This document shows positions 54,473 through 62,747 of a stretch of 64,000 bases of DNA, piece by piece (positions within the stretch are counted from its first letter, which is position 1; every line of letters begins with the position of its first letter). Source of the stretch: Glycomyces arizonensis DSM 44726 (lineage in GTDB: Bacteria > Actinomycetota > Actinomycetes > Mycobacteriales > Micromonosporaceae); the NCBI RefSeq assembly GCF_000482705.1, contig NZ_AXWO01000024.1, positions 1-64,000 on the forward strand, written 5' to 3'. The notes under the pieces are model-generated. The model searched no databases, was not told where the DNA came from, and was given only the letters and a program-made list of their open reading frames with translations. Made by a program: the position numbers and the translations under genes.

Positions 54473-54662
54473 GCGGGGATTCCTCTCGGATTCGATGCGG
54501 ACGGGATCGAATGAGAGACATCGCGCCGATGACCGGATTGCCGGGACGCGGGATTTCAGCAGCAGCCGAGTGGCTCCCTGAAGATCGCAGACCGCCCGCT
54601 CGTGTGGGGACCGGAGCCGCATGGCGGCTCGACGGCCTCGCCGAGAGCGTGGCGCGATGTCT
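54473..54662 (-). promoter_or_regulatory. Structured leader of the ABC-F gene
   Basis: An exact 12-bp inverted repeat joins AGACATCGCGCC (54516-54527) and GGCGCGATGTCT (54651-54662). Inside its loop a second hairpin pairs GAGCCGC (54614-54620) with GCGGCTC (54624-54630). The coding strand also has an in-frame ATG at 54622 that would extend the protein by 50 unconserved residues or serve as a leader peptide. This fits an attenuator controlling the resistance gene. The 54663-54788 part has no gene. Confidence 0.55.
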
Positions 54663-54788
54663 GTGATCTACAGCTTCAAGGGAGTTCCTGACGTCGACTG
54701 CAAGGACCGGATCGATGGTAGCGGCTCGGGCGGGCGCCGTCAATGATGTCGAGAGGCGGCGTCGGACACACCGCCCCTCGGATCGGGG

Positions 54789-55589
54789 TCAGCAGGTGCC
54801 GACCTGTTCCCAGACGCCCCAGTCGCCGGTGGTGCCGGGCTCCTCGCCCTGCGTCCACCACTTGGCGCGCCATTCGGCGCCGTTGTGCGTCACGGTGTCG
54901 CCGCCGTTGTAGACGGCGCTGGAGCTCCAGGCCGCGGCGGTGCAGTCGCCGGCGGGCGGCGGATCGTCGTCGCCGCCTCCGCCGTCGTTGCCACCGCCGC
55001 CGAACTGGACGTCGATGCACGAGTAGAAGGCGTTGGCGGTGTCGGAGATCGTCCACACCGCCAGGATGATGTGGTGGCCGGACTTGCTCGGCAGGTTGAC
55101 GTTGTGGGTGACCGACCAGGGGGGCCGGGCGCCGCCGTCGTAGTCGGTGTAGATCGGCGCGGACTCCAGGGCCGCGCGGGTCAGCGGCTGGTTCTCGTTC
55201 CAGCCGTCGCGGGTGATGAAGTACTCCCACTTGTCGGTGGCGTGGGCGGCCTTGATCGTCCAGGTGAACGTGCGCGAGCCGGGAGAGACGTTCGTGGCGG
55301 GCCAGTCGCCGCCCCGCGGGTCGTCGAGTTCGGAGAATCGGCTGTTGCCGCCGGCGCAGATCGATCCGTCGGCGGGCCCGGCGGCGGGGAAGCCCTTGGG
55401 GCCCTCGACGCTCTGCGGCTCCCATTGGATCGCACCGCAGTCGGAGACGGCGCCGCTGGCGCAGTTCGCCGCCCTGCTGGGCGGGTCGGAGATGTAGGCG
55501 TGGCCCCAGGCCGGGCTCGCCATCGTCGCCGACAGGACCGCTGCGGCGAAGACGCTGAGCACTGCCAAAAGGCGTTTGGTTCGGCGCAT
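54789..55589 (-). CDS. Secreted AA10 lytic polysaccharide monooxygenase with CBM5
   Basis: A 266-residue exported copper enzyme. Signal cleavage after AWG leaves His30 at the N-terminus (HAYISDPPSRAANC), with H116 (AAHATDKWEYF) as the second histidine-brace residue. AA10 domain about 30-195; a Gly/Asp/Pro linker; CBM5 (about 217-266) with the AKWWTQGEEPG motif that binds chitin or cellulose. It cleaves chitin or cellulose oxidatively. The conserved 19-bp element seen before the LPXTG genes lies 55 bp upstream. Confidence 0.96.
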   Translation of the reverse strand: MRRTKRLLAVLSVFAAAVLSATMASPAWGHAYISDPPSRAANCASGAVSDCGAIQWEPQSVEGPKGFPAAGPADGSICAGGNSRFSELDDPRGGDWPATNVSPGSRTFTWTIKAAHATDKWEYFITRDGWNENQPLTRAALESAPIYTDYDGGARPPWSVTHNVNLPSKSGHHIILAVWTISDTANAFYSCIDVQFGGGGNDGGGGDDDPPPAGDCTAAAWSSSAVYNGGDTVTHNGAEWRAKWWTQGEEPGTTGDWGVWEQVGTC

Positions 55590-55643
55590 CTGTCGCTCCT
55601 CTCAGGGGGTATTGGAGGCGGTGGCCTGCGGAACCTTATTGGC

Positions 55644-55662
55644 CACCTTATTAACTAAAAAC
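55644..55662 (-). promoter_or_regulatory. Copy of the LPXTG-type upstream element before the LPMO gene
   Basis: CACCTTATTAACTAAAAAC on the + strand, four mismatches from the element at 34848. It lies 55 bp from the LPMO start. A further CCTTATT repeats at 55634. Homology by chance cannot be excluded. Confidence 0.4.
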
Positions 55663-55730
55663 TAAGCTAACAGTTTTTGAACACCCCGCACAAGGGGCAT
55701 GATCCATCAATTGCCGTCAATACCAAGAAA

Positions 55731-55761
55731 ACCGGTCGCATCCGTGGCGGATGCGACCGGT
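55731..55761 (-). terminator. Terminator of the NSS transporter operon
   Basis: A perfect 14-bp stem (55731-55744 with 55748-55761), 3-nt loop, followed on the minus strand by TTTTCTT. It ends the metS transcript and shields the LPMO promoter. Confidence 0.9.
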
Positions 55762-55876
55762 GAGGCCGGCGAAGTCAGTCCGAATGGGACTCGATCGCGG
55801 TCGGGCGCGGGTTCACCGCGCCGCACGACCGACTCGCGGCGAGGGGCCGACCGGTCGATCGGCCCCTGCGGCCGGG

Positions 55877-55990
55877 TCAGTCCTCGTCGGGCTCCTCGGG
55901 ATGGGTCATCAGCGTGATCGCCGAGACGACCATGCCCCCGAAGATGATCGCGATGGCGATGACCATCATCGTGATGGCGGTGGCGTTCAT
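55877..55990 (-). CDS. metS: NSS transporter small subunit (MetS)
   Basis: A 37-residue one-helix protein: MNATAITMMVIAIAIIFGG, then the short acidic tail HPEEPDED. It is the MetS small subunit that methionine/alanine NSS importers of actinobacteria need. Its ATG overlaps the stop of the transporter gene. Confidence 0.9.
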   Translation of the reverse strand: MNATAITMMVIAIAIIFGGMVVSAITLMTHPEEPDED

Positions 55991-57528
55991 TTGGCGGTCC
56001 CCTCTCTGACCTGCTCGTCCTCTTCGGATATGAGCACCGGCGCCGGGCGCTTGCGCAAGATGAGCGCCATGATGACCCCGAAGGCGATGGCGCCGATCGC
56101 GATCGCCCAGCCGGTGACCTGGTTGGCCGCGTACAGGGCGAGCGGGTCCTCCGGGTCGTTCGGATCGGCGGCGAGCAGGTCGCGGATGTTGAAGAAGAGG
56201 ATGGCCGCGAGCATGATCGGCGTGATGACGCCCAGGCAGACCATCCAGATCGGTCCGATCTTGAACGTGGAGGTGGCGTTGGCGTTGTCGCGCAGCTCCT
56301 TCCACTTCCACAGCACCCACACCACGGCGACGATGCTCACCGGGGCGGCCACGGCGATGCCGTAGTTGTTGATGTAGTTGTCGGTGACGTCGAGCAGGTT
56401 CAGGCCCGCCGTGGTCGGCAGCAGCGCGGTCGACACGATCGCGATGCCGCCGCCGACGAACAGCGTGGACTTCACGCGGCTGACGCCGAAGCGGTCCTCC
56501 ACCGCGGCGACCGGCACCTGGATGATGCTGATCAGCGAGGTCCAGCCGGCCAGCACGAGCGAGCCGAAGAACAGGATGCCGAACAGGCCGGGGGCGAACG
56601 GCAGGGTGTTGATGATGGCCGGGAAGGCGATGAACGCCAGGCCGACGCCGGTATCCGAGAGCTCGGCGATCGGGACGCCCGATTGGAGCGACATGAAGCC
56701 GAGCACCGAGAACACGCCGATGCCGCACAGGATCTCGAACGAGGAGTTCGAGAAGCCGACGGTGAACGCCGAGGTGGTGATGTCCGACTTGCGTTTGAGG
56801 TAGGAGGCGTAGGTGACCATGATGCCGAAGCCGATCGACAGCGAGAAGAAGATCTGGCCGTAGGCGGCGAGCCAGACCCGCGGGTCGGCCACGGCGTCCC
56901 AGTCGGGGGTGAAGAAGGTGTTCAGGCCCTGGGCCGCGCCGTCCAGGGTCAGGGCCTGGACCACCAGGACGCCGAACATGACCACCAGCAGCGGGATGAA
57001 GATCTTGTTGGCCAGTTCGATGCCCTTGCGCACGCCTGCGCCGATGATGAGCAGCGTGGCGGCCCAGATGACGATCATGACGATGCCGATCTTCGGCAGC
57101 CAGGCGCTGAAGTCGTACATCTCGCCGGCCTGCAGGAAGTCCTCGATGAGGAACGCACCCGGGTCCTCGCCCCACTGCTGCGTCAGCGAGAAGTAGCCGT
57201 ACCAGCAGGCCCAGGCGATGATCGCCGCGTAGTAGACCGAGATGACGATGGAGATCGCCACCTGCCACCAGCCGATCGCCTCGGCGCTCTTGTTCATCCG
57301 GCGGTAGGCCACCGGGGCCGAGCCGCGGTATTTGCGGCCGATGGTGAACTCCATGATGAGCAGCGGGATCCCCGCTGTCAGCAGCGCCACCAGATAGGGC
57401 ACGAGAAAGGCGCCGCCGCCGCTTTCGTAGGCGACGCCGGGGAAGCGCCAGATGTTGCCGAGTCCGACTGCCGACCCGATGGCCGCCAGGATGAACCCGA
57501 TCCTGGTCCCCCAGTTCTCTCTTGTCAT
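55987..57528 (-). CDS. metP: Sodium-dependent amino-acid transporter, NSS family (MetP-like)
   Basis: A 513-residue NSS/LeuT-fold symporter. ENWGTRIGFILAAIGSAVGLGNIWRFPGVAYESGGGAFLVPY is the complete TM1 family signature with the sodium and substrate loops; twelve helices follow. The adjacent MetS indicates the methionine/alanine group. ATG at 57528. Transcribed divergently from the HelD gene; the 314-bp gap contains two GTTATAAG repeats 85 bp from the start. Confidence 0.95.
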   Translation of the reverse strand: MTRENWGTRIGFILAAIGSAVGLGNIWRFPGVAYESGGGAFLVPYLVALLTAGIPLLIMEFTIGRKYRGSAPVAYRRMNKSAEAIGWWQVAISIVISVYYAAIIAWACWYGYFSLTQQWGEDPGAFLIEDFLQAGEMYDFSAWLPKIGIVMIVIWAATLLIIGAGVRKGIELANKIFIPLLVVMFGVLVVQALTLDGAAQGLNTFFTPDWDAVADPRVWLAAYGQIFFSLSIGFGIMVTYASYLKRKSDITTSAFTVGFSNSSFEILCGIGVFSVLGFMSLQSGVPIAELSDTGVGLAFIAFPAIINTLPFAPGLFGILFFGSLVLAGWTSLISIIQVPVAAVEDRFGVSRVKSTLFVGGGIAIVSTALLPTTAGLNLLDVTDNYINNYGIAVAAPVSIVAVVWVLWKWKELRDNANATSTFKIGPIWMVCLGVITPIMLAAILFFNIRDLLAADPNDPEDPLALYAANQVTGWAIAIGAIAFGVIMALILRKRPAPVLISEEDEQVREGTAK

Positions 57529-57612
57529 ATTGATCCGCTCCAGTCACATACTGTGAAGGCACTCACATTTCGCTTTACGGTATCTGTCCCGATAAAGCAT
57601 GGTCAAGGCACC

Positions 57613-57631
57613 GTTATAAGCGTGTTATAAG
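57613..57631. repeat. Two GTTATAAG repeats, 11-bp period
   Basis: GTTATAAG at 57613-57620 and at 57624-57631 on the same face of the helix. They lie upstream of the NSS transporter and the HelD gene. The same octamer is the centre of the palindrome at 10069. A possible regulator site; the rest of 57529-57842 has weak promoter hexamers (TTGACC on the minus strand near 57602) and no gene. Confidence 0.45.
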
Positions 57632-57842
57632 TCTCCGCTCGCCGAAAGGCCGCCGCGCCCGATTCGGGCAGGACGACCCGCCCCGTTGTGAATCGGCACC
57701 GGAAGCGGGTCCGACCGCAGACGATCGGACGCGGCGGCGGTATGCTTTTCTGTTGCGTCCTTGAAATCCGAACACGCCGTACATCCAGAACCCGTGCGTC
57801 CTATTCACAGACGTTCATCCCGTTCCGCACCTGAGGAGATCT

Positions 57843-60056
57843 GTGTCCGCTCCCATGATTCCCGCGATCGACACCGAGCAATCGCGCCTCGACAGGCTGT
57901 ACTCCCGGCTCGACGAGATCCGCGAGTCGGCCGACACCCGGCTCGACGAGTCGCGGCGCAAGCACGTGGAGAATGAGCAGGAGCTCTCGCAGCGGGACGT
58001 CGAGACCCACTTCCACCGCCGCCGCATCGCCCAGCTCGACGCCGTCGAGGACGGCCTGTGCTTCGGCCGCCTCGACTACGCCGACTCGGACCGCCCCATG
58101 TACCTCGGGCGCATCGGGCTCCACGACGAAGGCGGCGAGCAGCTCCTCGTCGACTGGCGCTCGGAGGCCGGCAGGCGCTTCTACCTGGCCACCGCCGCCT
58201 CCCCCGCCGGGGTGCGGCGCCGCCGCCACCTCCACACCAAGGGCCGGCGCATCGCCTCGATCAACGACGAGGTCCTCGACCTCGACGCCGCCGACGGCTC
58301 CGGTTCCACGATCGGCTCCGAGGGCGCCCTCATGGCCGCGCTCGACGCCGCCCGCACCGGCCGCATGCGCGACATCGTCGCCACCATCCAGGCCGAGCAG
58401 GACCGCATCATCCGAGCGCCCCTCGAAGGCGTCATGGTCGTCGACGGCGCGCCGGGCACCGGCAAGACCGCCGTCGCCCTCCACCGCGCCGCCTACCTCC
58501 TCTACGAGCACCGCGAGCAGCTCCAGCGCCGCGGCGTGCTCATCATCGGCCCCGGCAAGCAGTTCCTGCGCTACATCTCCGAGGTCCTCCCCGGCCTGGC
58601 CGAGACCGACGTGCTGCTGCGCACCCCCGGCCAGCTGTTCCCCGGCATCGACCCCGACCGGCCCGAGTCCGAGGCCGCCGCCGCGGTCAAGGGCCGCGCC
58701 GTCATGGCCGGGGTCATCGCCAGCGCCGTCGCCGACCGCCAGATCGTGCCCCGCGAGCCGCAGCCGGTCGAATACGAGGGCCACACGCTGTGGCTGCGTC
58801 CCGAGAAGATCACCTCCGCCCGCGACGCCGCCCGCGAGACGGGCCTGGCGCACAACGAGGCCCGCGAGACCTTCCACAAGAGGGTCATCGCCGACCTCGC
58901 GATGCAGTACGCCGACATCATCGGCGAGGACCCGCTCGGCGGGGAGAACCTCCTCGGCCTCGAAGACCGCGCCACGTTCGCCGCCGAGATCGCCACCGAC
59001 CCGGTCATCCGCGGCGAGATCGAGCAGCTGTGGCCCGAGCTGACGCCCACCGAGCTCCTGGAGGACCTCTTCGCCTCCCCCGCGCTGCTGGCCTCGGCCG
59101 CCGCCGCGTTGCGGAAGGAGGAGCGCCGCCTGCTCCGGCGCGAGCCGGGCGGCTGGAGCGAGGCCGACATCGCGCTGCTCGACGAGGCCGCCGAGCACCT
59201 CGGCGAGGTCGAGCGCGAGCGCGGCACCGGCGGCCTCGACGCCGAGCAGATCGCCTACGCCGAGGACGTCCTGTCGATCGCCTCGGGCTCGGCCTCCTTC
59301 GACTTCGAGGACGAGGAGTCGGAGATCCTCCAGGCCACCGACGTGATCGACGCGGCCTGGCTCGGCGAGCGCCAGGTGGACCAGCGGTTCGTCTCGGTGG
59401 CCGAGCGGGCCGCCGCCGACCGGCGCTGGATCTTCGGGCACGTCATCGTCGACGAGGCACAGGAGCTGTCGCCGATGGTGTGGCGCGCGCTGCTGCGCCG
59501 CTGCGTCGCCCGGTCCTTCACCGTCGCCGGGGACCTCGCGCAGTCGGGGAACGCCGCGGCGCCGCACAGCTGGGCCGAGGTCTTCGACGCCTCGGAGCTG
59601 GCCTGGAGGGCCGAGCAGCTCACCGTCTCCTACCGCACCCCTGCCGAGATCATGGCCGTGGCCACGAGGGTGCTCGACGCCATCGACGTCGAGGCGCCGC
59701 GGCCGCGGTCGGTGCGGGCCTCGGGCAGCGAGCCGTGGCTGGAGATCGTCCCCGAGCGGTTGGCCGAGCGGGTGGCCGAACTGGCCGCCGCGGAGGCGCG
59801 GGCCGCCGGTGACGGGAGCGTGGCCATCGTCACCACTCCCGAGCTCGCCGCCGAGCTGGCGTGGATCGACACCGCGTCGGTGCTCACGGTCAAACAGGCC
59901 AAGGGCCTCGAGTTCGACAGCGTCATCGTCGTCGACCCCGACGCCATCGCGGGCGCGAACCTGAGGAACCTCTACGTCGCGCTCACCCGCGCCACCAAGC
60001 GACTGGGCATTGTGGCCCCCGACAAGCCGGTATTTCCCGGCGCCGAGGTCCTGTAG
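57843..60056 (+). CDS. HelD/HelR-type RNA polymerase recycling ATPase
   Basis: A 737-residue superfamily-1 motor of actinobacterial HelD length. A long N-terminal coiled coil (about 10-60, RLDEIRESADTRLDESRRKHVENEQELSQRDVETHFHRRR) enters the RNA polymerase secondary channel in this family. Walker A GAPGTGKT (202-209), DEAQELSPMVW and the C-terminal LTVKQAKGLEFDSVIVVDP and LYVALTRATKRLGIV motifs are present. It dissociates stalled polymerase; the HelR branch gives rifamycin tolerance. GTG at 57843 behind GAGGAG. I find no rifamycin-associated element upstream, so induction by rifamycin is not supported here. Confidence 0.9.
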   Translation: MSAPMIPAIDTEQSRLDRLYSRLDEIRESADTRLDESRRKHVENEQELSQRDVETHFHRRRIAQLDAVEDGLCFGRLDYADSDRPMYLGRIGLHDEGGEQLLVDWRSEAGRRFYLATAASPAGVRRRRHLHTKGRRIASINDEVLDLDAADGSGSTIGSEGALMAALDAARTGRMRDIVATIQAEQDRIIRAPLEGVMVVDGAPGTGKTAVALHRAAYLLYEHREQLQRRGVLIIGPGKQFLRYISEVLPGLAETDVLLRTPGQLFPGIDPDRPESEAAAAVKGRAVMAGVIASAVADRQIVPREPQPVEYEGHTLWLRPEKITSARDAARETGLAHNEARETFHKRVIADLAMQYADIIGEDPLGGENLLGLEDRATFAAEIATDPVIRGEIEQLWPELTPTELLEDLFASPALLASAAAALRKEERRLLRREPGGWSEADIALLDEAAEHLGEVERERGTGGLDAEQIAYAEDVLSIASGSASFDFEDEESEILQATDVIDAAWLGERQVDQRFVSVAERAAADRRWIFGHVIVDEAQELSPMVWRALLRRCVARSFTVAGDLAQSGNAAAPHSWAEVFDASELAWRAEQLTVSYRTPAEIMAVATRVLDAIDVEAPRPRSVRASGSEPWLEIVPERLAERVAELAAAEARAAGDGSVAIVTTPELAAELAWIDTASVLTVKQAKGLEFDSVIVVDPDAIAGANLRNLYVALTRATKRLGIVAPDKPVFPGAEVL

Positions 60057-60115
60057 GAGTCGCTGCCACCTCATACACTGGTGATCACGGCTGGATCGGA
60101 CGGAAAGGGCGCGGG

Positions 60116-61918
60116 TTGACGACGACTACTGGAGACCTCACCGGAGCGCTCGTCGACGGGCGGTACCGGCTCCAGCGGCTGATCGCGAACGGCGGCATGG
60201 CCTCGGTGTACGAGGCGCACGACGAGCGGCTCGACCGCACCGTCGCAGTGAAGACGATCACGGCCTCCGGCGTCGCCGGGTTCGACCTCGAGGCGTTCAC
60301 GCATGAGGCGCGCACGATAGCGCGATTGTCGCACCCGAACGTCGTGGCCGTCTTCGACCAGGGCGTCCACGAAGGACTGCCCTACGTCGTCATGGAGTAC
60401 GTCGCGGGCACCACGCTGCGCGACCTGCTCAACCGCAGGCGTCGTCTGCGCATCGAGGAGGCCGTCGAGCTGTGCGGCCAGATCCTCGACGGGCTCCAGG
60501 CCGCGCACGACGCCGGGCTCGTCCACCGCGACATCAAGCCCGAGAACATCCTGCTCAAGAACGGCGGGCGCGGCGACCGGGTCAAGGTCGTCGACTTCGG
60601 CCTCGCCGAGGCCGTCCACGGCGAGGGCAGGAGGGGCGGGCCGCTGCTGGCCACCGCCGCGTACGTCGCGCCCGAGCTGGTGCGGGGGCGGCCCGCGAGC
60701 CCGGCCAGCGACGTGTACTCGACCGCGATCCTGCTCTACGAGCTGCTGACCGGCGAGGTGCCGTTCGACGGGCCGGACCCGGGGCAGGTGGCCCAGCGGC
60801 ACCTCGCCGAGGACGTCCCCTCGCCGCGGCTCATCGCCCAAGACGTGCCCGAAGGCTTGGCGCAGCTGGTGATGCTGGCAGCGAGCCGCGACCCGGCCGC
60901 GCGCCCGGTGGACGCCGGGGCGTTCGCGCGGCGGTTGAACGCGGTCGACGCCAGGCCGGTGGCCATGGCCGCCGGGCAGCCGCCGCGCCCGACGCGGGCC
61001 GTGCAGACCACGATGGTCGTGCCGCAGGGGCCGAACCGGCGCTCGTGGAAGGCCCTGGTCACGCTCATCGCGATCGTGGCGGTCCTGGCGGCCGTGGCAC
61101 TGGCGGGGTGGTGGATCGGCGTCGGCCGCTACACCTCGGCGCCGTCCCTGCTGGACCAGGACAAGTCGTCGGTGGTCGCGTTCGCCGAGGAGCACGGCTT
61201 CGAGGTCGAGTTCGCCGACAGTGCTTACAGCGAGAGCGTGCCGAAGGACCAGGTGCTCACGCAGGATCCCGGTGTGGGCGAACGCATCCGCTCGGGCGGC
61301 ACCATCACGGTGGTGCTGTCGCTGGGGCCCGAGCGGTACGAGGTCCCCGAGCTGGCTGGCGTGGACGAGGACGAGGCGCTGGCGGCGCTCGACGAGTTCG
61401 GCGCCGAGGTGACCGTGGAACGCGACTACAGCACCGAGTACGGCAAGGGTGAGGTCGTCTCGACCTCGCCGCCCGCGGGCGATGAGGTCAAGCCCGGGGC
61501 CGCGATCACGGTGCTCGTCTCTGAGGGACCCCCGCCGCTGACGGTGCCGGACCTGGTCGGGATGGACGAGGACGAGGCCGAGGAGAAGCTGGAGGCCGAG
61601 GGCCTCGACGTGGGCGACGTGAGCGAGCGCTACAGCGACACGATCCCCGAGGGCGCGGTCATCGAGCACAGTCCGGCGGCGGGCGACCCGGCCGCGCCCG
61701 AGGACGAGGTGGACCTGGTGATCAGCGAGGGCCCCCAGCCGATCGAGGTCCCCGACGTGGTCGGCATGAACGTCGACGACGCCAAGGCCCTGCTCGAAGA
61801 CCTGGGCTTCAAGGTCAAGACCGGCCAGATCTGGTTCACCGGGACGGTCTTCGACCAGTCGAAGGACCCGGGCGAGGAGATCCCGAAGGGATCGGAGATC
61901 TGGCTGTGGGCCCGCTGA
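60116..61918 (+). CDS. PASTA-domain Ser/Thr protein kinase (PknL/PknB-like)
   Basis: A 600-residue transmembrane kinase. Catalytic part about 14-275: ANGGMASVYEAHD, K46 (TVAVKTI), HRDIKPENILL (137-147), DFG at 160 and APEL. One helix (about 312-334) precedes four PASTA repeats (about 340-600), which sense peptidoglycan fragments outside the cell. TTG at 60116 is the only in-frame start with a ribosome site (GGAAAGGG); the longer frame upstream is the end of the HelD gene read in another phase. Controls cell wall growth in actinobacteria. Downstream is the palindrome array. Confidence 0.93.
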   Translation: MTTTTGDLTGALVDGRYRLQRLIANGGMASVYEAHDERLDRTVAVKTITASGVAGFDLEAFTHEARTIARLSHPNVVAVFDQGVHEGLPYVVMEYVAGTTLRDLLNRRRRLRIEEAVELCGQILDGLQAAHDAGLVHRDIKPENILLKNGGRGDRVKVVDFGLAEAVHGEGRRGGPLLATAAYVAPELVRGRPASPASDVYSTAILLYELLTGEVPFDGPDPGQVAQRHLAEDVPSPRLIAQDVPEGLAQLVMLAASRDPAARPVDAGAFARRLNAVDARPVAMAAGQPPRPTRAVQTTMVVPQGPNRRSWKALVTLIAIVAVLAAVALAGWWIGVGRYTSAPSLLDQDKSSVVAFAEEHGFEVEFADSAYSESVPKDQVLTQDPGVGERIRSGGTITVVLSLGPERYEVPELAGVDEDEALAALDEFGAEVTVERDYSTEYGKGEVVSTSPPAGDEVKPGAAITVLVSEGPPPLTVPDLVGMDEDEAEEKLEAEGLDVGDVSERYSDTIPEGAVIEHSPAAGDPAAPEDEVDLVISEGPQPIEVPDVVGMNVDDAKALLEDLGFKVKTGQIWFTGTVFDQSKDPGEEIPKGSEIWLWAR

Positions 61919-62044
61919 GCGGACCCGTCCGCCGCTGAGCCCACGGGGCACGGCGGTGCCCGATCCGCGCCGATCACGGCGCGAGTCCCGCCGGGTTCGG
62001 GGCCTCGGAGGCAGACTCGGGAGCGAACTCGCAATCCGGCATAT

Positions 62045-62148
62045 CTTATAGGCTATACCTTATAAGTCGAACTCTTCAACTTACAAAATATATCCTATAA
62101 GATATAAGCAACATTGCCCTATCGCGATATAGGCTATAACCTATATCG
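62045..62148. repeat. AT-rich array of three palindromes
   Basis: Three dyads in 104 bp, each round a 6-bp CTATAA/CTATAC core: CTTATA...TATAAG (62045-62066), TATATC...GATATA (62089-62106) and a perfect 9-bp pair CGATATAGG...CCTATATCG (62125-62148). The third is followed by GTTTT on the + strand, and the second by TTTT on the minus strand, so they may end both convergent transcripts. Strong AT bias. They resemble the palindrome before bioA at 10069. Confidence 0.65.
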
Positions 62149-62151
62149 GTT

Positions 62152-62682
62152 TTAGGCGGCGGCCTTGAGTTCGGCCATGGTGAACAGGGCTTGCAATTCG
62201 ATGCCGTTGTCGGCCAGCCTCTTCGGGCCGCCCGATTCGCGGTCGATGACGCATACGGCCTGTTCGACCGTCGCGCCGCGGCGCCGCAGTTCGGCCACCG
62301 CGTCCAGCACCGCGCCGCCCGAGGTGACGACGTCCTCCACGATGAACAGGCGCCTGCCCTCGACCTCGCCGCCCTCGGCGAGCCTGCACGTGCCGTAGGT
62401 CTTGGCCTCCTTGCGCACGAACAGCGCGGGCACGCCGGTCACCTGCGAGAGCATGACCGCCAGCGGGATCCCGCCCGTCTCCAGCCCCGCCAGCGCGTCG
62501 ACCCCGTGGGCGGGGACGAGCGGCGCCAGCGCCTCGGCGATGCGCCGCAGCATGACCGGGTCGGACTCGAACAGGTACTTGTCGAAGTACTCGTGCGCGA
62601 CCACCCCCGAGCGGAGCGTGAACTCGCCGGTCAGGTGGGAACGGCGGAAGATGTCGTGGGCAAGCGAGGTATCCGTGCTCAT
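62152..62682 (-). CDS. pyrE: Orotate phosphoribosyltransferase
   Basis: A 176-residue PyrE. ETGGIPLAVMLSQVTGVPALFVRKEAKTYGTC and the PRPP loop LFIVEDVVTSGGAVLDAV (about 120-137) are diagnostic. It converts orotate and PRPP to OMP in pyrimidine synthesis. ATG at 62682 (MSTDTS) is preferred to 62691. No other pyr gene is nearby. Convergent with the PASTA kinase; the palindrome array lies between. Confidence 0.95.
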   Translation of the reverse strand: MSTDTSLAHDIFRRSHLTGEFTLRSGVVAHEYFDKYLFESDPVMLRRIAEALAPLVPAHGVDALAGLETGGIPLAVMLSQVTGVPALFVRKEAKTYGTCRLAEGGEVEGRRLFIVEDVVTSGGAVLDAVAELRRRGATVEQAVCVIDRESGGPKRLADNGIELQALFTMAELKAAA

Positions 62683-62747
62683 GGGCTCCACCCTGCCATG
62701 TCCCCCACCGCGTCAGCGGGCGACGTGCGCGCCGAGCGGGGCGCGCC

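Noticed and set aside
50729-54514. 1261-codon open frame opposite hrpA and the ABC-F gene
   Set aside because: Its Val/Gly/Asp/Leu-rich translation mirrors the coding strand and has no domain.
57529-57842. Methionine-responsive riboswitch upstream of the NSS transporter
   Set aside because: No conserved SAM-riboswitch core or K-turn seen; only short repeats.
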